Shown here: piece after piece, positions 15,452-24,596 of the stretch
Numbering within the stretch: the stretch's first letter is position 1
Layout: each line of letters starts with the position of its first letter
NCBI GenBank assembly: GCA_902787975.1
Contig: CADAIP010000005.1
Location: forward strand, 1 to 64,000
DNA length: 64,000 nt
Reading direction: 5' to 3'
Source: Oscillospiraceae bacterium
GTDB taxonomy: Bacteria > Bacillota > Clostridia > Saccharofermentanales > Saccharofermentanaceae
Program-made: the position numbers and the translations under genes
Notes under the pieces: model-generated
Seen by the model: the letters and a program-made list of their open reading frames with translations, nothing else
Databases searched by the model: none
What the model was told of the DNA's origin: nothing

Positions 15452-17887
15452 TCAGATATTAATAAGCAATAGTCTGAACAGGAGCTTCTTTAACCTGGTA
15501 TAGCTCTTTGAACATTCAACCATATGCTCCCTACATAATGTATGGAGCATTTTTATTTCTGCATCAGACAACGAATCTGCGGCGAACGCAGCCTTTTCGG
15601 CGATCTCAACTGCCTTTCTCGGGATCGTAAATCTTAACGTGCGTCCCATGAAGCAATAGTAGTGGTAGTATGCGATGGCCTTTTCGTCGTTCTTGTCGGT
15701 ATTGAATTTTCCGTACCAGAAGATATAGTATGCGACCCTCAGGATCATCACGAATACAACCAATGAGACTACTACTATCAATAAGATGAGAAGTACTTTA
15801 AGAGTAACACGCTCGATCTCTTTGGCCTTCTGTTCTGCAGGTGACACATATTCTTCGTCAACGCCTGCAGGATCCGTGCCTTCGTATTCGATATCAACTG
15901 ACGGAACAGTCTCACCTTCAGGTGTTGTGGGAGCGGCAGCCGTTGTAGGTGTTGCTCCGGCTTCGGTTGTCCCGGATGTCTCTTCGGTCTCTGTTGTATC
16001 CGGTGTCGTCTCTTCAGTTTCTTCTTCACCGGTCTCGGAAGGTTCAGTCTCAGAACTCCCGGAAGGTTCAGTGGGTTCTTCGTTATTTCCTAATTCCGGA
16101 TTCTCGATCTCAGGATAAGCTTTTGTCAGCGCGTCGACACTGTAGAAACTTGCATCGGAAGCGCATCCCGGTGTTGAATCTCCCATAACCCAGCCGTATT
16201 CGGGTATGAAGAATTCGAACCAGGCATGTGCCTGCTCAGCTGTGACAATGCTCTCGGAATCGTTAAAGGAATTGTTAACGACATAGCCTCTGACATATCT
16301 TGTGGGGACGCCGATCATTCTCAAAAGGACCATGGTGGTTGCAGCATAATGGACGCAGATTCCGCTCTCGGCGTCGCTTACGAACCATGCAACAAAATCA
16401 ACGTCTTCAGGCGGATATTCCGTATCCCTGTCATAAGGGTGAAGCTGGCTTACAAATTCTGTTACCCTTCTGACTTTTTCAACATCGGACATCTCTGTAT
16501 ATCCGTGGTATACGTCCAGGTACCAGTCGGGAAGAGCGCCGCTCTCGATAAGTGCGCCCTTGGTGCCATAAGGAACCCTGAGACACGTTCTGTAAACATA
16601 GGTGTTCAGATACTGCTCAGAATATATGTTGCCCGTCTGTACAGGCAGAGGCGAAGCAGCGAAAACGGTCTGGTTCTGGTGCGTATTGTTGAAAGGATTT
16701 ACGTTGGAATATTCTGTTGAATCTTCGACGTAGAAGTCGTTGTAATAAGGTACTATGTCGATGGCAGAGTAACCTATCGGGGTTATCTCGACCGTGCATG
16801 GTGCTTCCTGATAGAATACCCAGTAGTCGTCTTTATAAACGTTGTTCGTTACTCTTGATGACTTAAGCGTATTGTTCTCGTATGTATCGAACGACTCAAC
16901 TTTAAGATACATGGTGTGGCCCATGAAAAGCGGTCCGTTGTAAGAAAAATTACGCTTTCTGTTTACCCGGAGGACCGGGTCTGAAGTCGGATTGAATGGT
17001 CCGATGCGTTCCAGGTTTGTGCTTGACGAATAGAGAGGGGAGAACATGTCGTAGGTCTCTTCGAAATACGGATTCTTAAAACCGTTTATCGCGTTGTCGA
17101 GCATCATGCTGAGCTTGCTGCCGCTGCCAAACGTCTTGTCGACTTTCTCCTGCATCGAGATAAGGATATTGGTTGCGAGCTCATCCTGTTTGTACTTGTC
17201 TCCGGGGAAGATCGAACCGAAGAGCACCGAGAAAATGATCACGGGAATTATCAGTATAAGCAGGGCCCTCTCGGCTACTGCACGGCTCTTGTTGCGGAAT
17301 GCATATGCGAACAAAAGCAGTATTACTCCGGTCGCTGCAATAAGGCAGGGAACCACCCGGGGAACCATGATGATGTTGGCAACAGCGCATACAAATACCG
17401 GAAGATATGTCAGAAGTCCTACGGGTATCAGCCTGCGTCTCATCAGGAAATACGATGTGCAGCATACTGCAATCAGATTATATGCTGCAAGGAATGCGAA
17501 TATCGCAGTGTTTTCGCCCGCATAATCGTCATAATTTCCGGGGAACCAATAGAAAGCGTAGAGCCTGATATAGTAGCACAATCCGAGAAGACCGGTGCGT
17601 ACTTTGAAAAGGTTTGTGATGAGCAAAAGCGCCAGTATAGCAGGGGCTGCAATGAAGCCGCCAATGCTGAGCTTCTTTTTGTTCAGATAGAATACAGCCG
17701 CAAACGCGATCGAAGTCACGAAAGATATGGCCAGGACCGATACCCAGTCAAAATCAAGTTCAAAAGCCGTCCCGAGCATCAGCATAAGTCCTGAGCTGAT
17801 GCCCATTGTGGTAATGGCAGACGTTATTACCGAGCTTAAGCCGGGAGACTGGTTTTCTCTGACTGATACTATCTTTTCAGTCCTCAT
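15452..17887 (-). CDS. transglutaminase-like membrane protein (TgpA-type)
   Basis: An 811-residue membrane protein: about six to seven N-terminal helices (about 20-200), an extracellular region with the transglutaminase core, then a Thr/Glu/Pro-rich linker (about 605-675), one more helix and a cytoplasmic tail. The catalytic triad is seen as GICVHYA (Cys511), AHAWFEFF (His554) and GDSTPG (Asp570). The start at 17887 has AGGAGGTG and overlaps DUF58 by 11 bases. The MoxR-DUF58-transglutaminase order is a widely conserved trio linked to cell envelope functions; the precise job is unknown. Confidence 0.9.
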   Translation of the reverse strand: MRTEKIVSVRENQSPGLSSVITSAITTMGISSGLMLMLGTAFELDFDWVSVLAISFVTSIAFAAVFYLNKKKLSIGGFIAAPAILALLLITNLFKVRTGLLGLCYYIRLYAFYWFPGNYDDYAGENTAIFAFLAAYNLIAVCCTSYFLMRRRLIPVGLLTYLPVFVCAVANIIMVPRVVPCLIAATGVILLLFAYAFRNKSRAVAERALLILIIPVIIFSVLFGSIFPGDKYKQDELATNILISMQEKVDKTFGSGSKLSMMLDNAINGFKNPYFEETYDMFSPLYSSSTNLERIGPFNPTSDPVLRVNRKRNFSYNGPLFMGHTMYLKVESFDTYENNTLKSSRVTNNVYKDDYWVFYQEAPCTVEITPIGYSAIDIVPYYNDFYVEDSTEYSNVNPFNNTHQNQTVFAASPLPVQTGNIYSEQYLNTYVYRTCLRVPYGTKGALIESGALPDWYLDVYHGYTEMSDVEKVRRVTEFVSQLHPYDRDTEYPPEDVDFVAWFVSDAESGICVHYAATTMVLLRMIGVPTRYVRGYVVNNSFNDSESIVTAEQAHAWFEFFIPEYGWVMGDSTPGCASDASFYSVDALTKAYPEIENPELGNNEEPTEPSGSSETEPSETGEEETEETTPDTTETEETSGTTEAGATPTTAAAPTTPEGETVPSVDIEYEGTDPAGVDEEYVSPAEQKAKEIERVTLKVLLILLIVVVSLVVFVMILRVAYYIFWYGKFNTDKNDEKAIAYYHYYCFMGRTLRFTIPRKAVEIAEKAAFAADSLSDAEIKMLHTLCREHMVECSKSYTRLKKLLFRLLLINI

Positions 17888-18839
17888 GAGACACCTCCTC
17901 GGCAATATTTTCACCGGGTTCGTCCATGTCATTCTTGTCATGAGATTCTTCGTTCAGATCGTCAGGTATCCTCATTCTGAGGATCATGGCAATTGCTCTC
18001 TGAAGATCAGTCTCTGATTCGACCTCAAAAGCAATCTCTCTTCTGTCGGGAGGAATTATCCTGATCTTATGAGGAGTCTCGTGCTCGATGAAAAATCTTG
18101 AAGTGAACAATATCTGTCCGAGATGAAGATCCATAAGATCCCTGTCATGTGTGAGCTTCAGGATGACGCGCGAATGGCCGCCGTATTCTTCCAGCGGTTC
18201 TTTGACGAGAAGCTTGTCTTTCTTGGCGGACATCTTCCAGTGTATGGTCTTGACCGGGTCGCCCATCTGATAGTCTCTTATGTCGTAGATCTCAGTGTGA
18301 GGCTGCTTTGCCTTGCGGAGGTTCTTGGCCTTGAATCCGAACATGTCGGGCATGACTTCCGGCATTGCGGGAACGGGCATTACGAGTATCTCTTTATCTT
18401 TGTTTATCGTCTTGCTGAAATGGAAAAATCCGAAGAGATCGTACACATCGATCTTCGGCATCTTATATGTGAAAGATCCGCAGTGCGAAGTATCCACAGG
18501 GATCTTTGAAGTGCCTTTGTCGTGTATTATCAGCGCAAGCTTTTTCGTCGTGCCTGCCATATGGTCAGTTACTTCGGCATTGATCCTGCAGAATGCAAAA
18601 TAGGAAGCCGTTCCGTTTATGGTGATCCTTATGTACAAAGGAACTCCGACAGGAGCGTCCGTCGGGCATTCCACTTCATATGTCATCGTCTGTGATGCTA
18701 TGACGCATAACAGAAGTGCCAGAAACGGAACCAGAAGAATTACGATCAGGCAGAACCATGAGACCCACATCTTGTAGCAAAGGAAAAAGATGAAGGTTGA
18801 GATCAATGAGACTGAGTAAATGACCCAGGTCTTCCGCAT
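17877..18839 (-). CDS. DUF58 domain protein
   Basis: A 320-residue protein with two N-terminal hydrophobic helices (about 5-47) and a beta-rich part, then the DUF58 signature in the second half: YEIRDYQMGDPVKTIHWK followed by KKDKLLVKEPLEE (about 190-225), part of a degenerate von Willebrand-like fold. It lies six bases after the MoxR gene, and its last 11 bases overlap the transglutaminase start. It probably acts as the partner of the MoxR ATPase at the membrane. Confidence 0.92.
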   Translation of the reverse strand: MRKTWVIYSVSLISTFIFFLCYKMWVSWFCLIVILLVPFLALLLCVIASQTMTYEVECPTDAPVGVPLYIRITINGTASYFAFCRINAEVTDHMAGTTKKLALIIHDKGTSKIPVDTSHCGSFTYKMPKIDVYDLFGFFHFSKTINKDKEILVMPVPAMPEVMPDMFGFKAKNLRKAKQPHTEIYDIRDYQMGDPVKTIHWKMSAKKDKLLVKEPLEEYGGHSRVILKLTHDRDLMDLHLGQILFTSRFFIEHETPHKIRIIPPDRREIAFEVESETDLQRAIAMILRMRIPDDLNEESHDKNDMDEPGENIAEEVSHED

Positions 18840-18845
18840 AACTTA

Positions 18846-19778
18846 TCAGACCTTGGGAACAAAAGCAGATTCGAGGATCTCTTTTGCTATGTCAGAAGTC
18901 TTCCTGCCGTTGACTTCAGCTTCAGGCGTGAGAATAAGTCTGTGGGTGATAACGGGGAGGAACACTCTCTGGACGTCCTGGGGGACAACGTAGTTCCTTC
19001 CGCTTAAGTATGCATGTGACTTTGCCATGGCAGTGAGGGCGATCGTAGCACGCGGGCTTGCGCCTCTCATAAGGTCGCCGTGTCCTCTCGTCCTGTTGAT
19101 CAGGGAGATGATGTAGTCTACGACTTTCTCGTGGACGAAGACGTTATTTACTTCCGCCTGCATCTTCTGCAGCATGTTTACGTCACAAATTGGGGCGACG
19201 CTTTCCATGGGGTTTACGCCGTTTCTTCTGCGCTCGAGCATTGCCTTCTCGTCTTTTGCTGAAGGATAGCCTATTGAGATCCTTACCATGAATCTGTCGA
19301 TCTGCGAGTCGGGAAGAAGTGACGTGCCGGATGCACCCGTAGGGTTCTGTGTTGCAAATACGATGAACGGTTTGGGCAGCACGTATGTGGTGCCGTCTAC
19401 GGTAACGCTGCTCTCTTCCATCGCTTCGAGAAGAGCTGACTGGGTACGTGAAGAAGCACGGTTAAGCTCGTCTGCCAGGAACAGATTGTGGAAGATCGCG
19501 CCCGGCTGGTACTTCATGGAATCGGTTTTCTTGTCGTACATCGAGAATCCCGTGATATCCGAAGGCAGTACGTCCGGAGTAAACTGGACTCTTCCGAAGT
19601 TAAGTCCCATCGTTTTCGAGAATGCCAAAGCCATCGTGGTCTTTCCGACACCCGGAACGTCTTCCATCAGGATGTGTCCGCCTGCCAGGATCGCCGTCAG
19701 CATCTGTGATATGACGTAGTCTTTACCGCAAATGACCTTCTTTACTTCATGGATTATTCCGTCAGATACGTTGCCCAT
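18846..19778 (-). CDS. MoxR family AAA+ ATPase
   Basis: A 310-residue AAA+ protein of normal length. Walker A is PGVGKTT (about 42-48), Walker B is LFLADELNRA, followed by QSALLEAMEE; sensor 1 lies in VFATQNP and the lid includes ASPRATIAL. Such proteins remodel or insert cofactors into partner proteins, usually with von Willebrand/DUF58 partners encoded beside them, as here. First gene of the operon; the start has CGGGGGATA upstream. Confidence 0.94.
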   Translation of the reverse strand: MGNVSDGIIHEVKKVICGKDYVISQMLTAILAGGHILMEDVPGVGKTTMALAFSKTMGLNFGRVQFTPDVLPSDITGFSMYDKKTDSMKYQPGAIFHNLFLADELNRASSRTQSALLEAMEESSVTVDGTTYVLPKPFIVFATQNPTGASGTSLLPDSQIDRFMVRISIGYPSAKDEKAMLERRRNGVNPMESVAPICDVNMLQKMQAEVNNVFVHEKVVDYIISLINRTRGHGDLMRGASPRATIALTAMAKSHAYLSGRNYVVPQDVQRVFLPVITHRLILTPEAEVNGRKTSDIAKEILESAFVPKV

Positions 19779-20169
19779 ATTGTTATCCCCCGATATTATT
19801 CTTTATGAGTATACAATAATCTTTGCCTGAGTTGGCCCAAGAATGTGGGAATTTTGCGAAAACTCACGGGCATGAAGGCTTGAAGTACGGCTGCTCATGT
19901 TTTTCGCTCGAAAACCTGTATAAACCCTGGAAGGATGGCTGCCCACCTTTTCGCTCAAAACCCTGTATAAACCCTTGAAGGACAGCTGCTCATCTTTTTG
20001 CTCATGTTTTCGCCCCCAAAAAACTGTTCGAAAACCTGTTTTTTGTCAAAAATCAGCTTTTTGCTCATGTTTTTAACACGATTTACATAACCAAAAACCT
20101 ATCCGGGAGAAAATACCGTTTCAACCAGGCAAAACCTGTACACTCACAGGCCTGACTACACAACGGGGG
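19779..20169. other. gene-free gap with tandem repeats
   Basis: No coding signal. It must contain the promoter for the MoxR operon and the end of the nuclease transcript, both on the minus strand. It holds tandem repeats of about 47 nt (19890-20010) and many near-copies of AAAACCTGT (for example 19911, 19958, 20030, 20144), which give the gap a repetitive texture. Confidence 0.7.
19890..20010. repeat. 47-48 nt tandem repeat, two full copies plus part
   Basis: Copy 1 is 19890-19937 (48 nt), copy 2 is 19938-19984 (47 nt), and a third begins at 19985 and loses similarity after about 25 bases. Each starts GCTGCYCAY, has TTTTCGCTC about 10 bases in, then CCTGTATAAACCCT, and ends GAAGGAYR. Confidence 0.8.
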
Positions 20170-20946
20170 TTACGGGATAAATAACGAATCGTAAATTACA
20201 GAATTCAGTTTTGTGCTTAAAGTTCTCAGATCGAATGGCACACCATCAACATCATATGTATAGAAAACATCAAGTTCAGGAAGGAGCCCTGCTCCGGAAT
20301 AGTTATTGTATTTTGTTGCGGTTATTCGATTGTAATTGGCAGAATTCTTCATTCCAAAGTGTTCATGGAACTTGCATAGATTCAGCTCTTTAATAAGGAT
20401 TACAAAATCAGAATAAACAGGGTATTTAAGCCCGTTAAGCCAGATCTCCGGCTCGTATTTGAACGGAATTCCATTCTCTGTATAGAATCTGGCTATATCG
20501 GCTTCCGCAGCGGAACGATAGTATGTTCCATTGTAAAATACGGTTTTGGTTTCACGGTAATTCGGGTCTGCATCATGCTTCAGACTCTCGAAAAAATCAC
20601 TGTTTAGTATTACAGCATCGTCAGTACTTCTGTACAGCCGGCGCGTGATCTTCCTCGGCTCGATATCTTGGGGAACCATTCCTATAAAATAACAATTCCA
20701 AGTACTTTCAAGTTTTGTAAGCTCGCGTTCCAGTTGATCACGCTTTATAAAACTCAGTTGTAGTTCTTTTCCTGTTATACTGTCTGAACGATATAAGCGT
20801 GAATTAACGATATAAACATCGAGTTTCTTTCCGCGTATTATTCTTTTAGTCTTCGTTATTTCAGGCATTGCAGCAAGTTGTTGCCTCAGATAATTTATCT
20901 TGAGGGCGAGGTATTCTTTCGGGATGTAAGGTTCTGTTATCTTCAT
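20170..20946 (-). CDS. predicted PD-(D/E)XK-like nuclease of unknown role
   Basis: A 258-residue protein. Its C-terminal half resembles a Clostridial family with a very short patch repair-like nuclease region: YRSAAEADIARFYTENGI, FKYEPEIWL, then YSDFVILI and FHEHFGM. In relatives the acidic residue sits in a PDF motif; here the proline is Ser (YSDF). The N-terminal half is helical with charged segments. The start at 20946 is the best-placed Met before the conserved part, but the binding site is weak. The gene looks more A/T-rich than its neighbours and stands alone, a possible transfer. Biological role unknown. Confidence 0.6.
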   Translation of the reverse strand: MKITEPYIPKEYLALKINYLRQQLAAMPEITKTKRIIRGKKLDVYIVNSRLYRSDSITGKELQLSFIKRDQLERELTKLESTWNCYFIGMVPQDIEPRKITRRLYRSTDDAVILNSDFFESLKHDADPNYRETKTVFYNGTYYRSAAEADIARFYTENGIPFKYEPEIWLNGLKYPVYSDFVILIKELNLCKFHEHFGMKNSANYNRITATKYNNYSGAGLLPELDVFYTYDVDGVPFDLRTLSTKLNSVIYDSLFIP

Positions 20947-20967
20947 GGCTTGATTATATAGCCGGTG

Positions 20968-21010
20968 TTTGTCGGAAAGTACCGACAAAACCCGACAAAT
21001 ACTGACAAAG
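20968..21010 (-). promoter_or_regulatory. spaced TTTGTC half-sites upstream of the nuclease gene
   Basis: TTTGTCGG (20968-20975) and CCGACAAA (20982-20989) form a perfect inverted repeat with a six-base spacer. Two more direct half-sites follow, CCGACAAA at 20992-20999 and CTGACAAA at 21002-21009, about 10 bases apart. They lie 22-64 bases ahead of the nuclease start codon, where an operator would be expected. Confidence 0.55.
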
Positions 21011-21083
21011 AAACCGGTCGTTAAACTACGTGTTTCAGGCCCAAAACGGATTAAAGAAAAAATAAATAAAATACTACCAAAGG

Positions 21084-21136
21084 CATCGTGATTCATGATG
21101 TAGATAATATCCGGCTGTCAAAATGGCATCACGATG
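21084..21136 (-). promoter_or_regulatory. inverted repeat flanking a TTGACA, possible promoter of the nuclease gene
   Basis: CATCGTGAT (21084-21092) and ATCACGATG (21128-21136) are exactly complementary and their centres are 44 bases apart. Between them a minus-strand TTGACA (21116-21121) could be a -35 box, though a good -10 at the right distance is not obvious. The area between the ara terminator and the nuclease gene holds nothing else. Confidence 0.35.
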
Positions 21137-21157
21137 TATGAAACAGAAAATAATAAA

Positions 21158-21196
21158 GTAAGAACCCGCTGCAGTTATCAAACAGCGGGTTCTTAC
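21158..21196 (-). terminator. intrinsic terminator of the pentose operon
   Basis: On the minus strand GTAAGAACCCGCTG pairs with CAGCGGGTTCTTAC across an 11-base loop and is followed by TTTATTATTTT. It lies 56 bases past the araD stop and is the strongest hairpin in this region. Confidence 0.88.
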
Positions 21197-21251
21197 CTTG
21201 AACAAGAAAGCAAACAATTAAATTGTTTCGCGTCAGATTTAGAGGGGCTTA

Positions 21252-21941
21252 TCAGCCCTGGCCATAGTAAGCATTTGCGCCATGCTTACGGAGATAATGC
21301 TTGTCTAAAAGTGTCTGCTGCATTCTGCCTGCAGAAGGATTGAGCGTCATTGCGTGGTAATCCATGAATGCAACTTCTTCCATGACTACTGCGTTGTGTA
21401 CAGCGTTAAAAGGATCGGTGCCCCATGTGAAAGGTCCGTGGGAGAATACGTTTACTGCAGGGATGGCATCAGGATCTTTGTCCTTGAATGTCTCAACGAT
21501 AACGTTGCCTGTTTCTTTTTCGTATTCGCCCTTGATCTCCTCATCGGTCATGGGACGTGTGCAGGGGATATCACCGTAGAAGTAGTCGCCCTGTGTCGTG
21601 CCCATTGCCGGGATCGCCATGCCTGCCTGGGCAAATGTAACTGCCCAGCGTGAGTGTGTGTGGACGACGCCGCCGATGTTAGGGAATGCCTTATAAAGAA
21701 CAACGTGTGTAGGTGTGTCAGAAGAAGGCTTCCATTTGCCCTCTACGACCTTGCCGTCGAGATCTACTACTACCATGTCCTCTGCCTTCATGACGTCATA
21801 CTCGACGCCGGAGGGCTTGATTACGACAAGGCCGGATTCTCTGTCGATACCTGATACGTTGCCCCATGTGAATGTAACGAGACCGTGCTTCGGGAGAAGG
21901 AGGTTTGCCTCCAAAACTTTTGCTTTAAGTTCTTCTAACAT
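21252..21941 (-). CDS. araD: L-ribulose-5-phosphate 4-epimerase
   Basis: A 229-residue class II aldolase-type epimerase converting L-ribulose 5-phosphate to D-xylulose 5-phosphate. The metal ligands are seen in VVHTHSRWA and the end-motif region [17 protein letters not shown] is typical of Ara[12 protein letters not shown] and KPSGVEYD form the phosphate-binding region. The start overlaps the kinase stop by one base and has ACGGAGG upstream. Last gene of the transport/kinase operon. Family assignment is firm; specificity for L-ribulose 5-phosphate fits the context. Confidence 0.95.
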   Translation of the reverse strand: MLEELKAKVLEANLLLPKHGLVTFTWGNVSGIDRESGLVVIKPSGVEYDVMKAEDMVVVDLDGKVVEGKWKPSSDTPTHVVLYKAFPNIGGVVHTHSRWAVTFAQAGMAIPAMGTTQGDYFYGDIPCTRPMTDEEIKGEYEKETGNVIVETFKDKDPDAIPAVNVFSHGPFTWGTDPFNAVHNAVVMEEVAFMDYHAMTLNPSAGRMQQTLLDKHYLRKHGANAYYGQG

Positions 21942-23494
21942 CAGATAACCTCCGTAGCCTTTCTTTCCATGGGGAGAGCAGCCTTGTACTTTGCAAGGAA
22001 GTCTGCAAATCCCTTAACGTCGGAATCTTCAGCCATTACGCTTACGCTCTTTGCACCTGCGAATACCTTGTTGTCCAGGAAGTCGGGAAGTGATTCGCCT
22101 TCTTCTTTCTGGATCATGTAGGAAACGAGGAGAGCCATTCCGTAAGGTCCGCCTTCACCTGCTGTCTCCATAACGGATACAGGTGCTGCAACGGCTGCAC
22201 TAAGCATCTTCTGTCCGACTTCGGGAGTCTTGAAGAAACCGCCGTGGCCGTAGAGCTTGTCGATCCTTACATTCTCGGTGTCCTGAAGGATATCCATACC
22301 GATCTTCAAAGTTGCAAGAGCGGAAAGGAGGTGTGTTCTCATGAAGTTTGCAAGAGTAAATGAGCAGTCGGGGGTTCTTGCAAAGAGCGGACGGCCTTCA
22401 TCTAAGTCCGTAACGCCTTCACCTGAGAAGTAGTTATAGGACAAGAGTCCGCCGCAGTCGGGATCGCCCTTTAAGGCAACCTGGAAAAGCTTTGTGTAGA
22501 GGTCGTTCTTGGAGATATCAACACCGAATAACTTTGCGAACTCATCGAAAAGATTTACCCATGCGTTGATGTCTGATGTGCAGTTATTGCAGTGGACCAT
22601 TGCGACAGGTGCGCCTGCAGGTGTTGTAACCATGTCGATCTCTCTGTGTACGCCGAGATCGTGATCTACGACTACCATTGCGAAGTCGGATGTGCCTGCA
22701 CTTACGTTACCTGTGTAAACACGGACGGAATTTGTGGCAACCATACCCGTGCCGGCATCGCCTTCGCAGGGTGCTATCGGGATGCCTGCCTTGAGGTCGC
22801 CGTCGGGATCCAAGAATTTAGCACCTTCTTCTGTAAGCGTGCCTGCATTCTCGCCTGCAACGAGGACCTTAGGAAGGATGGACAAAAGATCCTTGCCTGT
22901 AAGCTCGTTGAACTTGGCAACCATCTCCTGATCGTAGTCGTTCGTAGAGCTGTCGATGGGGAACATGCCGGATGCTTCGCCTACGCCCATGACCTTAAGG
23001 CCTGTCAGACGCCAGTGAATGTAGCCTGCAAGTGTTGTCAGATAATCGATGTCACCGACGTGTGACTCGTTGTTGAGGATTGCCTGATAGTAGTGTGCAA
23101 TGCTCCAGCGCTGGGGGATGTTGAACCCGAGCACATCGGTGAGCTTTTCAGCTGCTTCACCGGTTATGGTGTTACGCCATGTGCGGAATTCAGCGAGCTG
23201 GTTTCCGTCCTTGTCGAAAGGAAGGTAGCCGTGCATCATGGCTGAGATTCCGATACCGCCGACCTCTGTTAAAGTTACGCCGAACTTTGTCTGAACGTCA
23301 GCCTTGAGTGCCTTATAGCAGGCCTGGATGCCGTTGTGGATCATGTCGGACGAATATGTCCAGATGCCGTTTTCGAATTGGTTTTCCCATTCGAAATCAC
23401 CTTGTGCGATGGGCAGATGATCCTTGTCGATCAGGACTGCCTTGATACGTGTGGAACCGAGTTCGATTCCCAATGCTGTTGTCTTAAGATCCAC
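21941..23494 (-). CDS. FGGY carbohydrate kinase, probable L-ribulokinase (AraK-type)
   Basis: A 517-residue two-domain sugar kinase. The N-terminal phosphate loop is [21 protein letters not shown] is part of the sugar site, and [14 protein letters not shown] with [13 protein letters not shown] forms the C-terminal ATP site. The sequence is closer to the xylulokinase-annotated branch than to classic AraB. Since araD follows with a coupled start, L-ribulose is the most likely substrate, as in Clostridial AraK, but D-xylulose cannot be excluded. GTG start at 23494 with AAGGAGG upstream. Confidence 0.85.
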   Translation of the reverse strand: MDLKTTALGIELGSTRIKAVLIDKDHLPIAQGDFEWENQFENGIWTYSSDMIHNGIQACYKALKADVQTKFGVTLTEVGGIGISAMMHGYLPFDKDGNQLAEFRTWRNTITGEAAEKLTDVLGFNIPQRWSIAHYYQAILNNESHVGDIDYLTTLAGYIHWRLTGLKVMGVGEASGMFPIDSSTNDYDQEMVAKFNELTGKDLLSILPKVLVAGENAGTLTEEGAKFLDPDGDLKAGIPIAPCEGDAGTGMVATNSVRVYTGNVSAGTSDFAMVVVDHDLGVHREIDMVTTPAGAPVAMVHCNNCTSDINAWVNLFDEFAKLFGVDISKNDLYTKLFQVALKGDPDCGGLLSYNYFSGEGVTDLDEGRPLFARTPDCSFTLANFMRTHLLSALATLKIGMDILQDTENVRIDKLYGHGGFFKTPEVGQKMLSAAVAAPVSVMETAGEGGPYGMALLVSYMIQKEEGESLPDFLDNKVFAGAKSVSVMAEDSDVKGFADFLAKYKAALPMERKATEVI

Positions 23495-23506
23495 TTTGTG
23501 GCCTCC

Positions 23507-24595
23507 TTAATTTGTGCGCTTGCTTTTTGTTTTGCGCAGTGTTGTTCTAACGTAAAGTATAACACTCTGGATAATAAGGAAGACGCAAAGCATTGCACCG
23601 ACGGTGATATTTGTCCACCAGGCCTCATCAAGGCCCAGGGAAGTTACGATGTTCTTAATTGTTGAGAGTGAGAGAACTCCGAAAAGCGTTCCTACGATGT
23701 TTCCGACACCGCCTGAAAGGAGCGTTCCGCCGATGATCGAAGAAGCGATAGCGTTCATCTCGGCGCCCTGTGCGTGCAGGGGAGAGCCTGAGCACGCGTG
23801 GAGGAAGAAGAGATATCCGCCGATGCCTGCACATAGACCGCAGAGAACGTGTGCCAGGAACTTTGTGAGCTTAACGTTGATACCGAGCATGTTGGCGCTC
23901 TGGTTGTTACCGCCGACTGCGTAGAAATTACGTCCGAGTTTTGTCCATTTGAGGAAGCAGAAGAGAAGGACAACTACGGCGAGTGCGATGATTACGCCTA
24001 TTTCAACATAAGCCGGAATGTATATACCTTTTTTGTTTACCGAACCAAGGAAGGGAATGGTGACTTCAGTTCTGCACAACTTGACGAAGGGTTCGTAAGT
24101 TACGGCGATTCTGTCGCTGCTTACGATTGTGGTCATACCTTTTGCAAAGAACAATCCTGCCAGGGTGACTATGAACGGCTGGAACTCGAGGTAAGCTACG
24201 AGGAATCCCTGTACGATACCGAAGGCAAGGCCGATAGCCAGGGCGATGCACATCGAAGTGAATACGTTTCCGCTGATCACACCGTCATTTACCTTCTGGA
24301 GATATACCGCGCATGACATGCAGACAAGTGATGTTACCTGACCTACGGAGATATCGATTCCGCCGGTGATCATGACGAGTGTCATTCCGCAGGACAGTAC
24401 GAGGAGTGAAGCGTTCTCGTTAAGGATATTGAAGAACATCTGGGGCTTCAAAAATCCCTGTTTGAGGAAGACAACCGCGCAGGCATACATTGTGAAGAAT
24501 ACTGCGATTGTAATGATAAGAAGGAGATTCGAATCTGTTAAGGAAGAACGTTTCTTAAGCTTGTTCTCTCCCAAGGTGTTAGAGTTAACTGACAT
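23507..24595 (-). CDS. yjfF: sugar ABC transporter permease, YjfF-type
   Basis: A 362-residue inner-membrane permease of the branched BPD_transp_2 family with about nine to ten helices. ITGGIDISVGQ near residue 80 is the typical cytoplasmic loop motif of ribose/galactofuranose-type permeases. It pairs with the YtfT-like permease one base upstream, giving the heterodimeric channel of the importer. Nearest named relatives are YjfF proteins of the galactofuranose system; arabinose-type pentoses are equally plausible here. Confidence 0.9.
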   Translation of the reverse strand: MSVNSNTLGENKLKKRSSLTDSNLLLIITIAVFFTMYACAVVFLKQGFLKPQMFFNILNENASLLVLSCGMTLVMITGGIDISVGQVTSLVCMSCAVYLQKVNDGVISGNVFTSMCIALAIGLAFGIVQGFLVAYLEFQPFIVTLAGLFFAKGMTTIVSSDRIAVTYEPFVKLCRTEVTIPFLGSVNKKGIYIPAYVEIGVIIALAVVVLLFCFLKWTKLGRNFYAVGGNNQSANMLGINVKLTKFLAHVLCGLCAGIGGYLFFLHACSGSPLHAQGAEMNAIASSIIGGTLLSGGVGNIVGTLFGVLSLSTIKNIVTSLGLDEAWWTNITVGAMLCVFLIIQSVILYVRTTLRKTKSKRTN

Positions 24596-24596
24596 A

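Noticed and set aside
19890..20010. CRISPR array
   Set aside because: Units are adjacent with no unique spacers, and the third decays; no cas genes nearby.
21941..23494. Classic AraB L-ribulokinase
   Set aside because: The sequence lies closer to the xylulokinase-like FGGY branch; named only as a probable AraK-type kinase.
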